From VXYL01 sp965243175 (GTDB lineage Bacteria > Pseudomonadota > Gammaproteobacteria > Pseudomonadales > Azotimanducaceae): a stretch of 64,000 bases of DNA. The stretch is taken from positions 2,914,001-2,978,000 of the forward strand of contig OZ251532.1 of assembly GCA_965243175.1 (NCBI GenBank), read 5' to 3'. The translations under genes and the position numbers were made by a program. This document shows positions 48,586 to 57,591 of the stretch, one piece after another (within the stretch, counting starts at the first letter, position 1; every line of letters begins with the position of its first letter). Under the pieces are notes generated by a model that did no database searches, was not told where the DNA came from, and saw nothing but the letters and a program-made list of their open reading frames with translations.

Positions 48586-49200
48586 CTAGATTTCGCGGCG
48601 GATCACCCCGACGCTCAAACCCTCGATGTGGACCTCCTGGCGGCGGAGGTTCACTTCGATGGGCTCGAAGTCCTCGTTCTCCGGCAGCAGCAGCAGCTTG
48701 TCCCTCGACAGCCGGCGGAGCCGCTTGACCGTCACTTCGTCCTCGATGCGCGCCACCACGATGTTGCCGCTGCGGACGGTCTGGGTCTGGTGGACCGCCA
48801 GCAGGTCGCCGTCCAGGATGCCGATGTCCTTCATGCTGTCGCCGTAGACGCGCAGCAGGAAGTTGGCTTCCGGCCGGAACATGCTCGGCGGCACGTCCAG
48901 GGTGTCTTCGATGTGTTCGACGGCGAGGATCGGATCGCCGGCGGCCACGCGCCCGACGATGGGCAGGCCGGTGTCGCCCACCAGTCGGATGCCCCGGGAG
49001 GTGCCGGGGACGATCTCGATGTGGCCCTTCCGGCGCAGCGCCTTCAAGTGTTCCTCGGCCGCGTTCGGCGACTTGAAGTGCAGCGCTTGGGCGATGTCCG
49101 CGCGGGTGGGCGGATAGCCCGATTGCGCGATGTGGCGCTTGATGAGGTCGAGCACCTCGGCTTGGCGACTGGTGAGTTTGTCCATCGGGAGGCTGTCCAT
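48586..49200 (-). CDS. lexA: LexA repressor
   Basis: 204 residues from ATG 49200 (ATG 49185 is an alternative). The winged-helix domain has LTSRQAEVLDLIKRHI near 9-24 and PPTRADIAQAL near 30-40. The cleavage bond is Ala87-Gly88 in VGRVAAGDP, with catalytic Ser122 (GDSM) and Lys159 (VTVKRL), each three residues beyond the E. coli numbering. It represses SOS genes until RecA filaments trigger self-cleavage. An operator overlaps its own promoter. It converges on topA, 39 bases away. Confidence 0.97.
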   Translation of the reverse strand: MDSLPMDKLTSRQAEVLDLIKRHIAQSGYPPTRADIAQALHFKSPNAAEEHLKALRRKGHIEIVPGTSRGIRLVGDTGLPIVGRVAAGDPILAVEHIEDTLDVPPSMFRPEANFLLRVYGDSMKDIGILDGDLLAVHQTQTVRSGNIVVARIEDEVTVKRLRRLSRDKLLLLPENEDFEPIEVNLRRQEVHIEGLSVGVIRREI

Positions 49201-49214
49201 GTATCCAAAGGTGT

Positions 49215-49247
49215 CTGCGATTATATACAGCAGGAAGTGGATGTGAA
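49215..49247 (-). promoter_or_regulatory. lexA promoter with SOS box
   Basis: On the minus strand TTCACA (49242-49247), a 16-base spacer and TATAAT (49220-49225). CTGTATATAATCGCAG at 49215-49230 matches the SOS box form CTGT-N8-(A)CAG with one change and covers the -10 box, so LexA would block its own transcription. It lies 14 bases above the ATG. Confidence 0.85.
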
Positions 49248-49393
49248 GGGTGGTTTGCGTTCTTTGCCGGCGTGGAGCGGTGGCGCGTCTCGGCTAGACT
49301 ATCCGCGTGGCGCAGCTGCATGGAGCGGTTTGCTGCTAGGGGCGTGGTGCCACCGACGGCGCTTTCGTCTTGACGGAGGACAGGTCACGGGTC

Positions 49394-50497
49394 ATGGAGT
49401 TGCTGGACGCCGCGTTCAACGCGCTGCTCGACAACAGGTGGGGCGCGTACGTCTTCGTCATCGTGCTGGCCACGCTGCTTGCCCGCGCCGCGGCCAAGCT
49501 GGTGTTCGACCGCATGGCGCGGCAGCTCGAACGCACGCGCAACGTCTACGACGATGCGCTCCTGAGCGCCGCCCGCAAGCCGCTCAGCTGGGCGATCATC
49601 ACCTTCGGCATCCTCTTCGCCGCCGAGGTGACCGGGCGCGGCGCGGACTCGGAACTCTTCGCCTACATCGACGGGCTGCGCGACGTCGCGGCGGTCTGGC
49701 TGCTGGCCTGGTTCGCGATACGCTTCGTCACCGCGGTCGAACAGCACGTCACCGATCCGCAAGTCCGCGACGAGCCGCTCGACGCCACCACCGCGGCGGT
49801 GGTGGCGAAGCTGATCCGCGCCTCCATCCTCATCACCGCGGCGTTGATGGCGTTGCAGTCGCTGGGCTTCTCCATCGCCGGCGTGCTGGCGTTCGGCGGC
49901 TTGGGCGGGTTGGCAGTGGGCTTCGCGGCGCGCGACATGCTCGCCAACTTCTTCGGCGCGTTGATGATCTTCCTCGACCGGCCATTCGAGGTGGGCGACT
50001 GGATCCGCTCGCCGGACCGCGACATCGAGGGCACGGTGGAGGACATCGGCTGGCGGCTGACGCGCATTCGCACCTTCGACCAGCGCCCCCTCTACGTGCC
50101 GAACGCCGCCTTCTCGACGCTGACCGTGGAGAACCCCTCGCGCATGAGGAATCGCCGCATCTACGAGATCGTCGGCGTCCGCTACGACGACATCGACGTG
50201 CTGTCCGCCATCGTGAACGACATTCGCGAGATGCTCAGGAGCCACGAGGCGATCGACACCGACAGAACGCTGATCGTCAACTTGCTGAACTTCGGCCCCT
50301 CCTCGCTCGACATCATGGTCTACACCTTCACCAAGACCACCGTGTGGGTGGATTTCCACGCCATCAAGGAAGACGTCCTGCTGCGTATTGCGGACGTCGT
50401 GGCACGGCACGGCGCGGAAATCGCCTTCCCCACGCAAACGCTGCACGTCGGCGCGCTGCCGGACGCCGAACCGCCGCTTGGCGAGGAGGCGTCGTGA
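49394..50497 (+). CDS. Mechanosensitive channel of the MscS family
   Basis: 367 residues from ATG 49394; a TTG eight codons earlier is an alternative. Four predicted helices end in the pore-lining GLGGLAVGFAARDMLANFFG near 168-187, then the MscS beta domain (IFLDRPFEVGDWI, EGTVEDIGWRLTRIRTFD) and LYVPNAAFSTLTVENPSR. The C-terminal alpha-beta domain is complete. Such channels open under hypo-osmotic shock. The stop overlaps the GTG of hpt (GTGA), giving a tightly packed three-gene unit. Confidence 0.9.
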   Translation: MELLDAAFNALLDNRWGAYVFVIVLATLLARAAAKLVFDRMARQLERTRNVYDDALLSAARKPLSWAIITFGILFAAEVTGRGADSELFAYIDGLRDVAAVWLLAWFAIRFVTAVEQHVTDPQVRDEPLDATTAAVVAKLIRASILITAALMALQSLGFSIAGVLAFGGLGGLAVGFAARDMLANFFGALMIFLDRPFEVGDWIRSPDRDIEGTVEDIGWRLTRIRTFDQRPLYVPNAAFSTLTVENPSRMRNRRIYEIVGVRYDDIDVLSAIVNDIREMLRSHEAIDTDRTLIVNLLNFGPSSLDIMVYTFTKTTVWVDFHAIKEDVLLRIADVVARHGAEIAFPTQTLHVGALPDAEPPLGEEAS

Positions 50498-51036
50498 GCT
50501 TGCCGGCCGGCAGCCGCCGCGTGTTCGACGCAGCCGAAGTGGATGCCGCTGTCGACCGCATCGCGGTGGCCCTGGCGACGCGGCTGTGGGACGCCCATCC
50601 GCTGGTCGTCTGCATGATGACCGGCGGCCTCCAGTTCACCGCCGACCTGCTGCGCCGCTTCCACTTCGACTTGGAGCTCGACTACGTCCACCTCGCCCGC
50701 TACGACGGCCGGGCGGGCGGCGTCGTGCGCTTCGAACGAGCGCTTGAACGGCCTCTCGCCGGCCGCACGGTGCTGCTGGTGGACGACGTGCTCGACGAAG
50801 GCGCGACGCTGCGGGCCGCCAAATGCGCGATGCGGGAACGCGGTGCCACTGCTCTCGCCGCGGTGCTGGTGCGCAAGAACGTCCCGCAGGCCCTTGCCGA
50901 CGCGGACTTCGTGGCCCTCGAAGCGCCGAACGAGTTCCTCGTCGGCCGCGGCATGGACTGCGGCGGCGCGTTTCGCCAACTCTCCGACATCCATGCGCTG
51001 CCGCCGAAGGCGATGTGCGCGGAGGCGCCGAGGTGA
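50494..51036 (+). CDS. hpt: Hypoxanthine phosphoribosyltransferase
   Basis: 180 residues from GTG 50494, with GAGGAGG four to ten bases upstream. The PRPP motif is VLLVDDVLDEGATLRA near 90-105. MTGGLQFTADLLRR near 42-55 and DYVHLARYDG are other PRTase elements, and FLVGRGMDCGGAFRQL is the hood region seen in Hpt. The enzyme converts hypoxanthine or guanine with PRPP to IMP or GMP. Placed between mscS and mtnP with GTGA overlaps, it can use the hypoxanthine released by MtnP. Confidence 0.9.
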   Translation: MSLPAGSRRVFDAAEVDAAVDRIAVALATRLWDAHPLVVCMMTGGLQFTADLLRRFHFDLELDYVHLARYDGRAGGVVRFERALERPLAGRTVLLVDDVLDEGATLRAAKCAMRERGATALAAVLVRKNVPQALADADFVALEAPNEFLVGRGMDCGGAFRQLSDIHALPPKAMCAEAPR

Positions 51037-51767
51037 CCACCGCCGTGATCGGCGGCACCGGCCTCGCCGAACTGCACCGCGACAGCGAGCCCGCCGCCGC
51101 CACGACCCAGACGCCCTACGGCCCGGCATCCGCGCTGCCCCGCCGCGTCCCGCGCTTCGGCAACGCGCTGTTCCTGAATCGACACGGCGACGGCCACACG
51201 CTGCTGCCGCACGAAATCAACTACCGTGCCAACGCTTGGCTGCTGCGCGAAGCCGGCGCCGACGCCGTAGTCTCCGTGTTCGCCGTCGGCGGCATCGCGC
51301 GTTCCTTGAAGAACGGCGATTTCGTGCTGCCGGCGCAGATCATCGACTACACCTGGGGCCGCGAACACACCTTCTCCAGCGGCGCCGACCTGCGGCACGC
51401 CGACTTCACCGAACCGTTCACCGCAAGCCAGCGCCATCGCTTGGCCGAGGCGGCCGCGCAAGTCGGAGTCGCATTGCGCGAAGGCGGCGTCTACGGCTGC
51501 ACCCAGGGCCCCCGCTTGGAGACCGCGGCGGAAATCGACCGCATGGAGCGCGACGGCTGCACCGTCGTTGGCATGACGGCGATGCCGGAGGCGTCCTTGG
51601 CGCGGGAACTGGGCCTGCCCTACGCCGGCCTCTGCCTGATCGTCAATCCAGCCGCGGGACGCGGCACCGAAGTCATAGAAGTGGACGACATGCGCGCCGT
51701 CGTGCGCACCGCCCAACCGCGCCTGCTGCGGCTGCTGGCTGCGTTCCTGGATGCCGGCTTGCCGTGA
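51033..51767 (+). CDS. mtnP: S-methyl-5'-thioinosine phosphorylase (MTAP/PNP family)
   Basis: 244 residues from GTG 51033, overlapping hpt by four bases. GGTGLAEL near 7-14, FLNRHGDGHTLLPHEINYRA near 47-66 and TQGPRLETAAEI near 155-166 are phosphorylase motifs; GMTAMPEASLARELGLPYA near 178-196 is the substrate loop. In gammaproteobacteria this subfamily cleaves methylthioinosine, made from methylthioadenosine, into hypoxanthine and methylthioribose-1-phosphate. The adjacency to hpt fits that route. A true MTA phosphorylase cannot be excluded without residue-level comparison. Confidence 0.82.
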   Translation: MTTAVIGGTGLAELHRDSEPAAATTQTPYGPASALPRRVPRFGNALFLNRHGDGHTLLPHEINYRANAWLLREAGADAVVSVFAVGGIARSLKNGDFVLPAQIIDYTWGREHTFSSGADLRHADFTEPFTASQRHRLAEAAAQVGVALREGGVYGCTQGPRLETAAEIDRMERDGCTVVGMTAMPEASLARELGLPYAGLCLIVNPAAGRGTEVIEVDDMRAVVRTAQPRLLRLLAAFLDAGLP

Positions 51768-51820
51768 CCCCATGCCCGCGTATACGCTCCAAGTGCCTAC
51801 CAAAGCAGGCGGCACCACCG

Positions 51821-52075
51821 ATGGATGAACCCTTGCGCGACGACGAGGATCCGATGCCGGCGTTCGGCATGTGGCGGGACAGGGAAGACATGGCGGATGT
51901 CGAGGCCCATATGCGCGAGCTCCGCAAAGGGCGACAGCTTGCTGTGATGCCGATGCCCTCAACTGGCCGGATCGCCGCCGGTGAGCGGCACGAAACGCAC
52001 CGGCAGCAGGCGCCGCACTCGACCGTCCGCCTTGGTGTAGACGACGAGTTCTTGGAAGCCGTCGTGTGGGCCTAG
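51821..52075 (+). CDS. VapB-like antitoxin remnant overlapping pcm
   Basis: 84 residues from ATG 51821. The first 40 (FGMWRDREDMADVEAHMREL near 17-36) are the usual start of a VapB antitoxin: a short acidic N-terminus and the FGMWxDREDMADV motif that partners PIN toxins. After LRKGRQLAV the frame continues into the 3' end of pcm on the other strand and is not protein-like. In the +2 frame CDADALNW recalls a PIN-toxin start but stops within a few codons. This looks like an antitoxin left behind after loss of the toxin. Confidence 0.45.
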   Translation: MDEPLRDDEDPMPAFGMWRDREDMADVEAHMRELRKGRQLAVMPMPSTGRIAAGERHETHRQQAPHSTVRLGVDDEFLEAVVWA

Positions 52076-52522
52076 AGGCATCACCAGGCGTCCGTTCTCG
52101 GCGAGTTGCTCGATCAGCGCTGGCGGGATGCGTTCGCCGACCGCGGTGACGATCACGCTGTCGTAGGGCGCATGTTTCTGCCAGCCTTGCCAACCATCGC
52201 CGGCGAGTACGTGGACGTTCTCGTAGCCCAGCGCGAGCAGGCGCTCCATCGCGCTTGTCGCCAGCGCCTCGACGATCTCCACCGAGTAGACCTCGCTCGC
52301 CAACTGCGCCAGCACCGCCGCCTGATAGCCGGAGCCAGTGCCGATCTCCAGCACCCGATGGTTGGGGCGCGTTTCGAGCATCTCCGTCATCAGGGCGACG
52401 ATGAACGGCTGCGAGATGGTCTGGTCGTGGCCGATGGGCAGCGGCAGGTTCTCGTAGGCGAGCGAGCGGCTGCGCCGAGGGACGAAGCGTTCGCGCGGCG
52501 TGGCGCGCAGCGCATCGAGCAC
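51959..52522 (-). CDS. pcm: Protein-L-isoaspartate O-methyltransferase, shortened N-terminus
   Basis: 187 residues from GTG 52522, the only start after the selO fragment; E. coli Pcm has 208. LPIGHDQTISQPFIVALMTE near 28-47, VLEIGTGSGYQAAVLA near 56-71 and the final LVMPLGPHDGFQEL are diagnostic. It repairs isoaspartyl residues using S-adenosylmethionine. In the same frame upstream, YTGVPEIS matches what normally precedes the GTG in this Pcm subtype, so the real N-terminus may extend upstream and be cut by a frameshift. The 3' end overlaps the VapB-like gene. Confidence 0.82.
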   Translation of the reverse strand: MLDALRATPRERFVPRRSRSLAYENLPLPIGHDQTISQPFIVALMTEMLETRPNHRVLEIGTGSGYQAAVLAQLASEVYSVEIVEALATSAMERLLALGYENVHVLAGDGWQGWQKHAPYDSVIVTAVGERIPPALIEQLAENGRLVMPLGPHDGFQELVVYTKADGRVRRLLPVRFVPLTGGDPAS

Positions 52523-53337
52523 GGCGGCGCTGATCTCCGGTACGCCGGTGTAGTCGCCGTCCGCGCCGCCACCTCGCGGAACCAGGCCGCATAGCGCTGC
52601 TTCGGGTCGGCTTCTTCGATGTGCGGAAAATCGGCGACGATGGTGAAGTCGAGGAAGCGGCGCAGCAGCTCCGCCTCCCGCCGGGCGGCCAGGATCTCGA
52701 AATGGCCGAAGCGCGTGAACGACGGCGCGACGCGACAGACCACCGCTCCCGGTTCCGGCGCCGGATGGCCGTCGTAGAGGATGTCCCGCACCACATCTTC
52801 GCCGGTGAGCGCCAAGGACAGCGCCCGCGTGGTCGGTACGCCGAGGTGGAACATCGCTTCGCTGCACACAAACTCGCGCAGCGATGAGCGCAGCACGGCG
52901 AGGCCGTCGGCGGTGCGCGAATAGGGCGTCGGCCCGGCGCCCTTGAGTTGCAGCGTCCAGCGCTCGCCGCGCCCGTTGACGATTTCGCCGAGATTGATGG
53001 CGCGGCCGTCGCCAAGCTGCCCGGCCCAGTTGCCGAACTGGTGGCCGCCGTAGCAGGTGGCGAACGGTGCCATGCCGGCAAGCAGCCGGTTGCCAGCGAA
53101 GACCTCGGCGAAAGCACCCGTTTCGTCCACTTCCCCGGGCAGATCGAGCAGCGCTGCGGCGTCTTGCGACCAACCGATCAGTCTCGGTGCGCTCGCTGGC
53201 GTCGGTTCTACGTGGGAATAGCACGCCTGCGCCACTTGGCGGCGAAAGTTGCGTTCTTCGGGATCGCCGGGCAGCGCCTCGACGTAGCGGTTGTCGAAGC
53301 GAAGCGCGTCGAGCGCGATGGCGGCTTCGGCGGGCAT
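52390..53337 (-). pseudogene. selO: selO (YdiU) N-terminal fragment joined to pcm
   Basis: From ATG 53337 about 255 residues are clearly SelO, the pseudokinase-like protein AMPylase: FATCYGGHQFGNWAGQLGDG near 91-110, LQLKGAGPTPYSRTADG near 127-143, SALREF-like SLREFVCSEAMF near 150-161. The match stops after YAAWFREVAARTA. The remaining 55 or so residues are the pcm gene read out of frame. The catalytic VMNTDNMS and metal-binding DYGP segments are absent. The junction is near 52565. It is either a real deletion between two neighbours or an assembly chimera. Confidence 0.85.
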
Positions 53338-53366
53338 GGCGCCATCTTAGCCGATAGTGCGCCCCG

Positions 53367-55004
53367 TCATACGCTGGGGGTGCCGCGGCGCGAGGTCTCG
53401 CGCCGCGAGATGCCGAGCAGCAAGGCCGGCACCATGCCCACCAGAACGATGGCGAGCGCCGCCGTCGATGCTTCCGCCAAGCGTTCGTCGGACGCGAGGC
53501 GATACACCCGCGTCGCCAACGTCTCGAAGTTGAACGGACGCAGGATGAGCGTCGCCGGCAGTTCCTTCATCGCGTCGATGAAGACCAACAGCACCCCGCT
53601 CGCCACGGCCCCCCGCAGCAGCGGAAAGTGGACTTCGCGCAGCACGCGCCCAGGTTTCGCGCCAAGCACTCGCGCCGCATCGTCGAGCCGCCGATGGATC
53701 TTCTCGAACCCGCCCTGGCAGGCGTTGTAGGCCACGGTGAGAAAACGCACGGCGTAGGCGTACACCAAGGCCGCCGCGGTGCCCGTCAGGAGCAGCCCGG
53801 TGCGCACGTCGAAGCGTTCTTGGAGCAGTCCCGCGAGCCACTTGTCGAGGGTGGTGAGAGGCGCCAGCACGCCGAGCGCCAGGATCGTGCCCGGCAGCGC
53901 ATAGCCGAGAGTCGCGGCGCGAATCGCCAACGGCGTGCTGCGCCCGCGGCTGAGCCGCCCGGCGTAGGCCAGGAGCACTGCCAGCGTGGTGGCGAGAATC
54001 GCTGCTGCCCCGGAAACACCGACGCTCGCCTGCACGAACGCGCCGAAGCCGCGTCCAAGCAGCGGGTCGCCAGTGAGCAACGCGTGGCGAGCGAGCACGA
54101 TCACCGGCACGACGAAGCCGAGCAGCAACGGCAACGCCGTGCCGACGCTTGCCGCCGCGCCCCGCCAACCGCGAAGTTCGACGAGCGCCGCAACGCGCCC
54201 ACCGGCCACCGGATTGCTGAAGGCGCCTCGTCGCGCCCGCTGCTCCGCAACGACCAGAACCGCCACGACCACGAACAGCCAGGCGGCCAACTGCAGCGCC
54301 GCGCCGCGTTCGCCGAGCGCGAACCAGGCGCGGAAGATGCCGGTGGTGAAGGTCGCCACGCCGAAGTACTCGACCACCCCGAAGTCCGCTGCGGTCTCCA
54401 TCATCGCCAGAGAGACGCCACCAGCGATGAGCGGTCGCGCCGCTGGCAACGCGACGCCGAAGAACGCGGCCCGCGGACTCGCGCCGAGCACGCGGGCGGC
54501 ATCGAACAGCGATGCGGCCTGGCTTGCGAACGCCGTTCGCGCCAGCAGGTAGACGTAGGGGTAGAGCACCAGTCCGAGCACCAGCGCCGCGCCGCCGAGG
54601 GAACGGATCGGCGGCAGCACGCTGCCTTGCCAGCCGCCGAGATCGCGCAGCGCCGTCTGCACCGGCCCGGCGTATTCCAGCAGGTCGGTGTAGACGTACG
54701 CGACGACATAGGCGGGCGCAGCCAACGGCAGCACCAGCGCCCAGGAGAGGAAGCGGCGGCCGGGGAAGTCGCGGGTGGCCACCATCCACGCGGTAGCGAT
54801 GCCGATGATCGCGGTGAAGACGCCGACAAGCGCCATCAGCAGCACCGTGTTCTGCACGTAGCCGGCGAGCAGCGTGTCGCGGACGTGTCGCCACGACGGG
54901 CTCGCCGGCACGGCGAACGCGAACAGCACCGCGACCACCGGCAGGCCGACGAAAGCCGCGATCAGCCACGCGCCGCCAGTCCAGATGCGCCCCATCGCCA
55001 ACAT
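53367..55004 (-). CDS. fbpB: Ferric iron ABC transporter permease
   Basis: 545 residues from ATG 55004 (ATG 54995 is close). The protein is a tandem of two permease domains of six to seven helices each. Each has an EAA loop: DAARVLGASPRAAFFGVALP near 197-216 and DAARVLGAKPGRVLREVHFP near 449-468. The double domain is typical of FbpB/AfuB inner-membrane permeases, which pass iron delivered by FbpA. Thiamine permeases (ThiP) look alike, but the neighbours favour iron. It diverges from fbpC by 94 bases. Confidence 0.87.
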   Translation of the reverse strand: MLAMGRIWTGGAWLIAAFVGLPVVAVLFAFAVPASPSWRHVRDTLLAGYVQNTVLLMALVGVFTAIIGIATAWMVATRDFPGRRFLSWALVLPLAAPAYVVAYVYTDLLEYAGPVQTALRDLGGWQGSVLPPIRSLGGAALVLGLVLYPYVYLLARTAFASQAASLFDAARVLGASPRAAFFGVALPAARPLIAGGVSLAMMETAADFGVVEYFGVATFTTGIFRAWFALGERGAALQLAAWLFVVVAVLVVAEQRARRGAFSNPVAGGRVAALVELRGWRGAAASVGTALPLLLGFVVPVIVLARHALLTGDPLLGRGFGAFVQASVGVSGAAAILATTLAVLLAYAGRLSRGRSTPLAIRAATLGYALPGTILALGVLAPLTTLDKWLAGLLQERFDVRTGLLLTGTAAALVYAYAVRFLTVAYNACQGGFEKIHRRLDDAARVLGAKPGRVLREVHFPLLRGAVASGVLLVFIDAMKELPATLILRPFNFETLATRVYRLASDERLAEASTAALAIVLVGMVPALLLGISRRETSRRGTPSV

Positions 55005-55085
55005 TCTCGCACGATGCGCGCAGACGCATCGGATTTGGGGCAGGGCGGCTTGGGCTAGAGCCCTGTTGAGCGCCGAGAGCACCGC

Positions 55086-55091
55086 TACACT
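55086..55091 (+). promoter_or_regulatory. Candidate -10 box (TACACT) of fbpC
   Basis: TACACT is seven bases before ATG 55099 and no ribosome site is present, so the message may be leaderless. No Fur-like operator is seen in the 94-base spacer between fbpB and fbpC. Confidence 0.4.
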
Positions 55092-55098
55092 GGCAGGC

Positions 55099-56118
55099 AT
55101 GACGCTCGAATACGAGAACGTATGCCACCGCTACGGCGGCGACGACGTGCTGCACGGGGTCTCCTTCGCCGCGGCGGCCGGCGAAGTGACCTGCTTGCTT
55201 GGCCGTTCCGGCAGCGGCAAGAGCACCTTGCTGCGCCTCGCCGCCGGCCTCGAGCGACTGCAAAACGGCGCCATCCGGCTGGACGGCGAAGTGTTGGACA
55301 GCCCCAGCCGCCACCCACCGCCGGAGCAGCGCCCGGTGGGTTTGGTCTTCCAGGACCATGTGCTGTTCCCGCACAAGACAGCCGAGCAGAACGTCGCCTT
55401 CGGCTTGCGCGACGCATCGCCGCAGACGAGGCGCGACGTGGCGGCGCGGCACCTTGCGAGCGTCGGCTTGGCCGGTTTCGCGCATCGCTATCCAGACACG
55501 CTATCCGGCGGCGAGCAGCAGCGGGTGGCGTTGGCGCGAGCCTTGGCGCCGTCGCCGAAGGTGATGCTCCTCGACGAGCCTTTCGCCAACGTGGACGCCA
55601 CGCTCAGACGCGCCCTCCGCGAAGACGCCCGCGCCATGCTCAGGCGCGCCGGCAGCGTCGCGCTGATCGTCACCCACGACCCGGACGAAGCGCTGGAACT
55701 CGCGGACCGGATCGTCGTCCTCGGCGAAGGCCGCGTGGTGCAGGCCGGAACGCCAGCGGAGATCTGGCGGCATCCTGCGGACCTTCGCGTTGCCGAGATG
55801 TTCGGCGAGGCGCAGCATCTGCGCGGCGACGCAAGGGACGGCGTGGTGCGCACCAGCTTCGGCATCCTTGAGTGTGGCGACGAACCGGGTGCCGTAGACG
55901 TGGTGGTGAGACCCACCGGCGTGGCTTTGTCGCCTGCGGCCGAAGGCCCGCGCGTGGCGGACATCCGCTTCCTCGGCGACCGCTACTTCGTGTTGTTGCA
56001 GGTCGGCGTGGAGACCTTGCGGGCGAGCGTCGCCGACTTGCGCGGCATCTCCGTGGGCGATCACGTCGCGGCGACGTTCGATCCCGCGGCGACCTTCGTG
56101 TACCCGCGAGCGAAGTGA
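55099..56118 (+). CDS. fbpC: Ferric iron ABC transporter ATP-binding protein
   Basis: 339 residues from ATG 55099. Walker A is GRSGSGKST near 34-42, the signature LSGGEQQRVA near 134-143, Walker B VMLLDEPF near 155-162, and the switch His is in VTHDPDEAL. A C-terminal TOBE domain (DVVVRPTGVALSP and following) completes the CUT-type ATPase. It powers uptake through the FbpB permease across the inner membrane. The order here, fbpB and fbpC diverging with fbpA two genes away, differs from the usual fbpABC operon. Confidence 0.88.
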   Translation: MTLEYENVCHRYGGDDVLHGVSFAAAAGEVTCLLGRSGSGKSTLLRLAAGLERLQNGAIRLDGEVLDSPSRHPPPEQRPVGLVFQDHVLFPHKTAEQNVAFGLRDASPQTRRDVAARHLASVGLAGFAHRYPDTLSGGEQQRVALARALAPSPKVMLLDEPFANVDATLRRALREDARAMLRRAGSVALIVTHDPDEALELADRIVVLGEGRVVQAGTPAEIWRHPADLRVAEMFGEAQHLRGDARDGVVRTSFGILECGDEPGAVDVVVRPTGVALSPAAEGPRVADIRFLGDRYFVLLQVGVETLRASVADLRGISVGDHVAATFDPAATFVYPRAK

Positions 56119-56358
56119 TCGAGAACCGGGGGGCGGCGCAGTGCTTGACCCCGTTGCCTCGACCTCCGCGTAGTGGCCGCCGAGGCGGGGCGCCGTGGTA
56201 AAGTCCGAACATGAGGGCGCGACGCCAATCCGCGATCGAAGCGAGCCGATTCTCCACTTGGTCCGGTACGCTGTCGCGGTCGACGACGGCTTTTGCCGCT
56301 AGGTGTCCGCGCCGCCGATGGGCCGCGACGAAAGTTGGCTTCACGGTGAGGACGGCAT

Positions 56359-57423
56359 GTGTTCGCCGAATGTGGCGACCGGCATGACCGAACGAAACTC
56401 TTGAACGAACAGGCCCGCAAACAAAGGCATTGTCGCCTGCTCTCCGTCGTCGTCCCGTGCTTCAACGAAGAAGAAGCCATCGTCGAGACCCACCGCCAGC
56501 TCGTCGCCGTCCTCGGAGACGCCGTACCGATCGAACTGATCTACGTCGACGACGGCAGCCAGGACGCCACGCTCGACATTCTGCGCGACCTCCAGGGCGC
56601 CGACGAGCGTGTACGGGTGGTCGTCCTGTCGCGCAACTTTGGCAAGGAGGCCGCGCTTCTCGCCGGCTTGGCGAATGCCGCTGGCGATGCGGCGACGATC
56701 GTCGATGCGGATTTGCAGAACCCGCCGGAGGTCGTCCTCGACATGCTGCGCCGTTGGCAGGACGGTGCCGACGTCGCGTACGGTGTGCGCACGAGACGCG
56801 AAGACGAGGCCGCATTCAAGCACTGGACGGCGGTCGTCTTCTACCGGCTGCTCGGCAAGTTGTCGGGCACGGCCGTTCAGATGGACGCGGGCGATTTCCG
56901 ACTGATGGATCGCATCGCGGTGGACGCGTTGCTGGCCATGCCGGAACAGCATCGTTTCGCGCGCGGCTTGGTCGCCTGGTCCGGCTTCCGCCAGGAGCCC
57001 GTGCCGTTTCGGCGCCCGCAACGGGCTGCGGGCGAGACCAAGTATCCGTTGCGCGTCATGTTGCGCTTGGCGCTCGATGGCCTGCTGTCGTTCTCGAGGG
57101 CGCCCTTGCGCCTAGCGTTCTGGTTGGGCCTGTTCGCGTTCGCTCTCGGCCTGCTCGGCATCGTCTATGCGCTCGCCGAACGTCTGTTCGCTGGCGTCTC
57201 GCTGGGCGGCGATGCGTGGCTGCTGGTCGCCATGCTGCTCCTGGGTGGCGTCCAACTCGCCTTCATCGGCGTGTTGGGCGAGTACATCGGCCGCATCTAC
57301 GGCGAGGTCAAGCGCCGCCCGCTCTATTTCGTTCAGGAGAAGCTGGGGTTCCCGCCAGCGGAAGAAAGCCCTGTCGGCGCTGGCGGCGCCACGGTCCCAT
57401 CGGCGAACACGGCAGCCCGCTGA
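56359..57423 (+). CDS. Family 2 glycosyltransferase with two C-terminal membrane helices
   Basis: 354 residues from GTG 56359, eight bases after GAGGA; TTG 56401 is an alternative start. LSVVVPCFNEEEAIVETHRQ near 28-47, YVDDGSQDATLDIL near 62-75 and DADLQNPPE near 115-123 are the GT-A/DPM1-GtrB motifs. Two hydrophobic helices lie at about 254-275 and 289-310. Enzymes of this form load a sugar onto polyprenyl phosphate at the inner membrane for cell-surface polymers or lipid A. It stands alone between fbpC and fbpA. The 240-base upstream spacer shows no clear promoter. Confidence 0.85.
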   Translation: MFAECGDRHDRTKLLNEQARKQRHCRLLSVVVPCFNEEEAIVETHRQLVAVLGDAVPIELIYVDDGSQDATLDILRDLQGADERVRVVVLSRNFGKEAALLAGLANAAGDAATIVDADLQNPPEVVLDMLRRWQDGADVAYGVRTRREDEAAFKHWTAVVFYRLLGKLSGTAVQMDAGDFRLMDRIAVDALLAMPEQHRFARGLVAWSGFRQEPVPFRRPQRAAGETKYPLRVMLRLALDGLLSFSRAPLRLAFWLGLFAFALGLLGIVYALAERLFAGVSLGGDAWLLVAMLLLGGVQLAFIGVLGEYIGRIYGEVKRRPLYFVQEKLGFPPAEESPVGAGGATVPSANTAAR

Positions 57424-57591
57424 GGAACGCTGCCCGACCTTGGGATCGCATGTTCACGTCGCAGCCCCAGGCGGCCCTGCCACGTCGTCGTGACGTTCTC
57501 CAATGGGTGCCGTGCGGACTTCTGTAGACGAGGCGGTGGATTCCAAATTGCTCATTGCAGACGCCGCCGTCGAGGGCGGTCGGTTCGGTGC

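Noticed and set aside
56211..56387. A 58-codon frame with TAAAGT six bases before its ATG, upstream of the GT2 gene
   Set aside because: The layout resembles the leaderless pattern, but the protein is Arg/Thr/Ser-rich without any fold and overlaps the GT2 start, so it is not supported as a gene.
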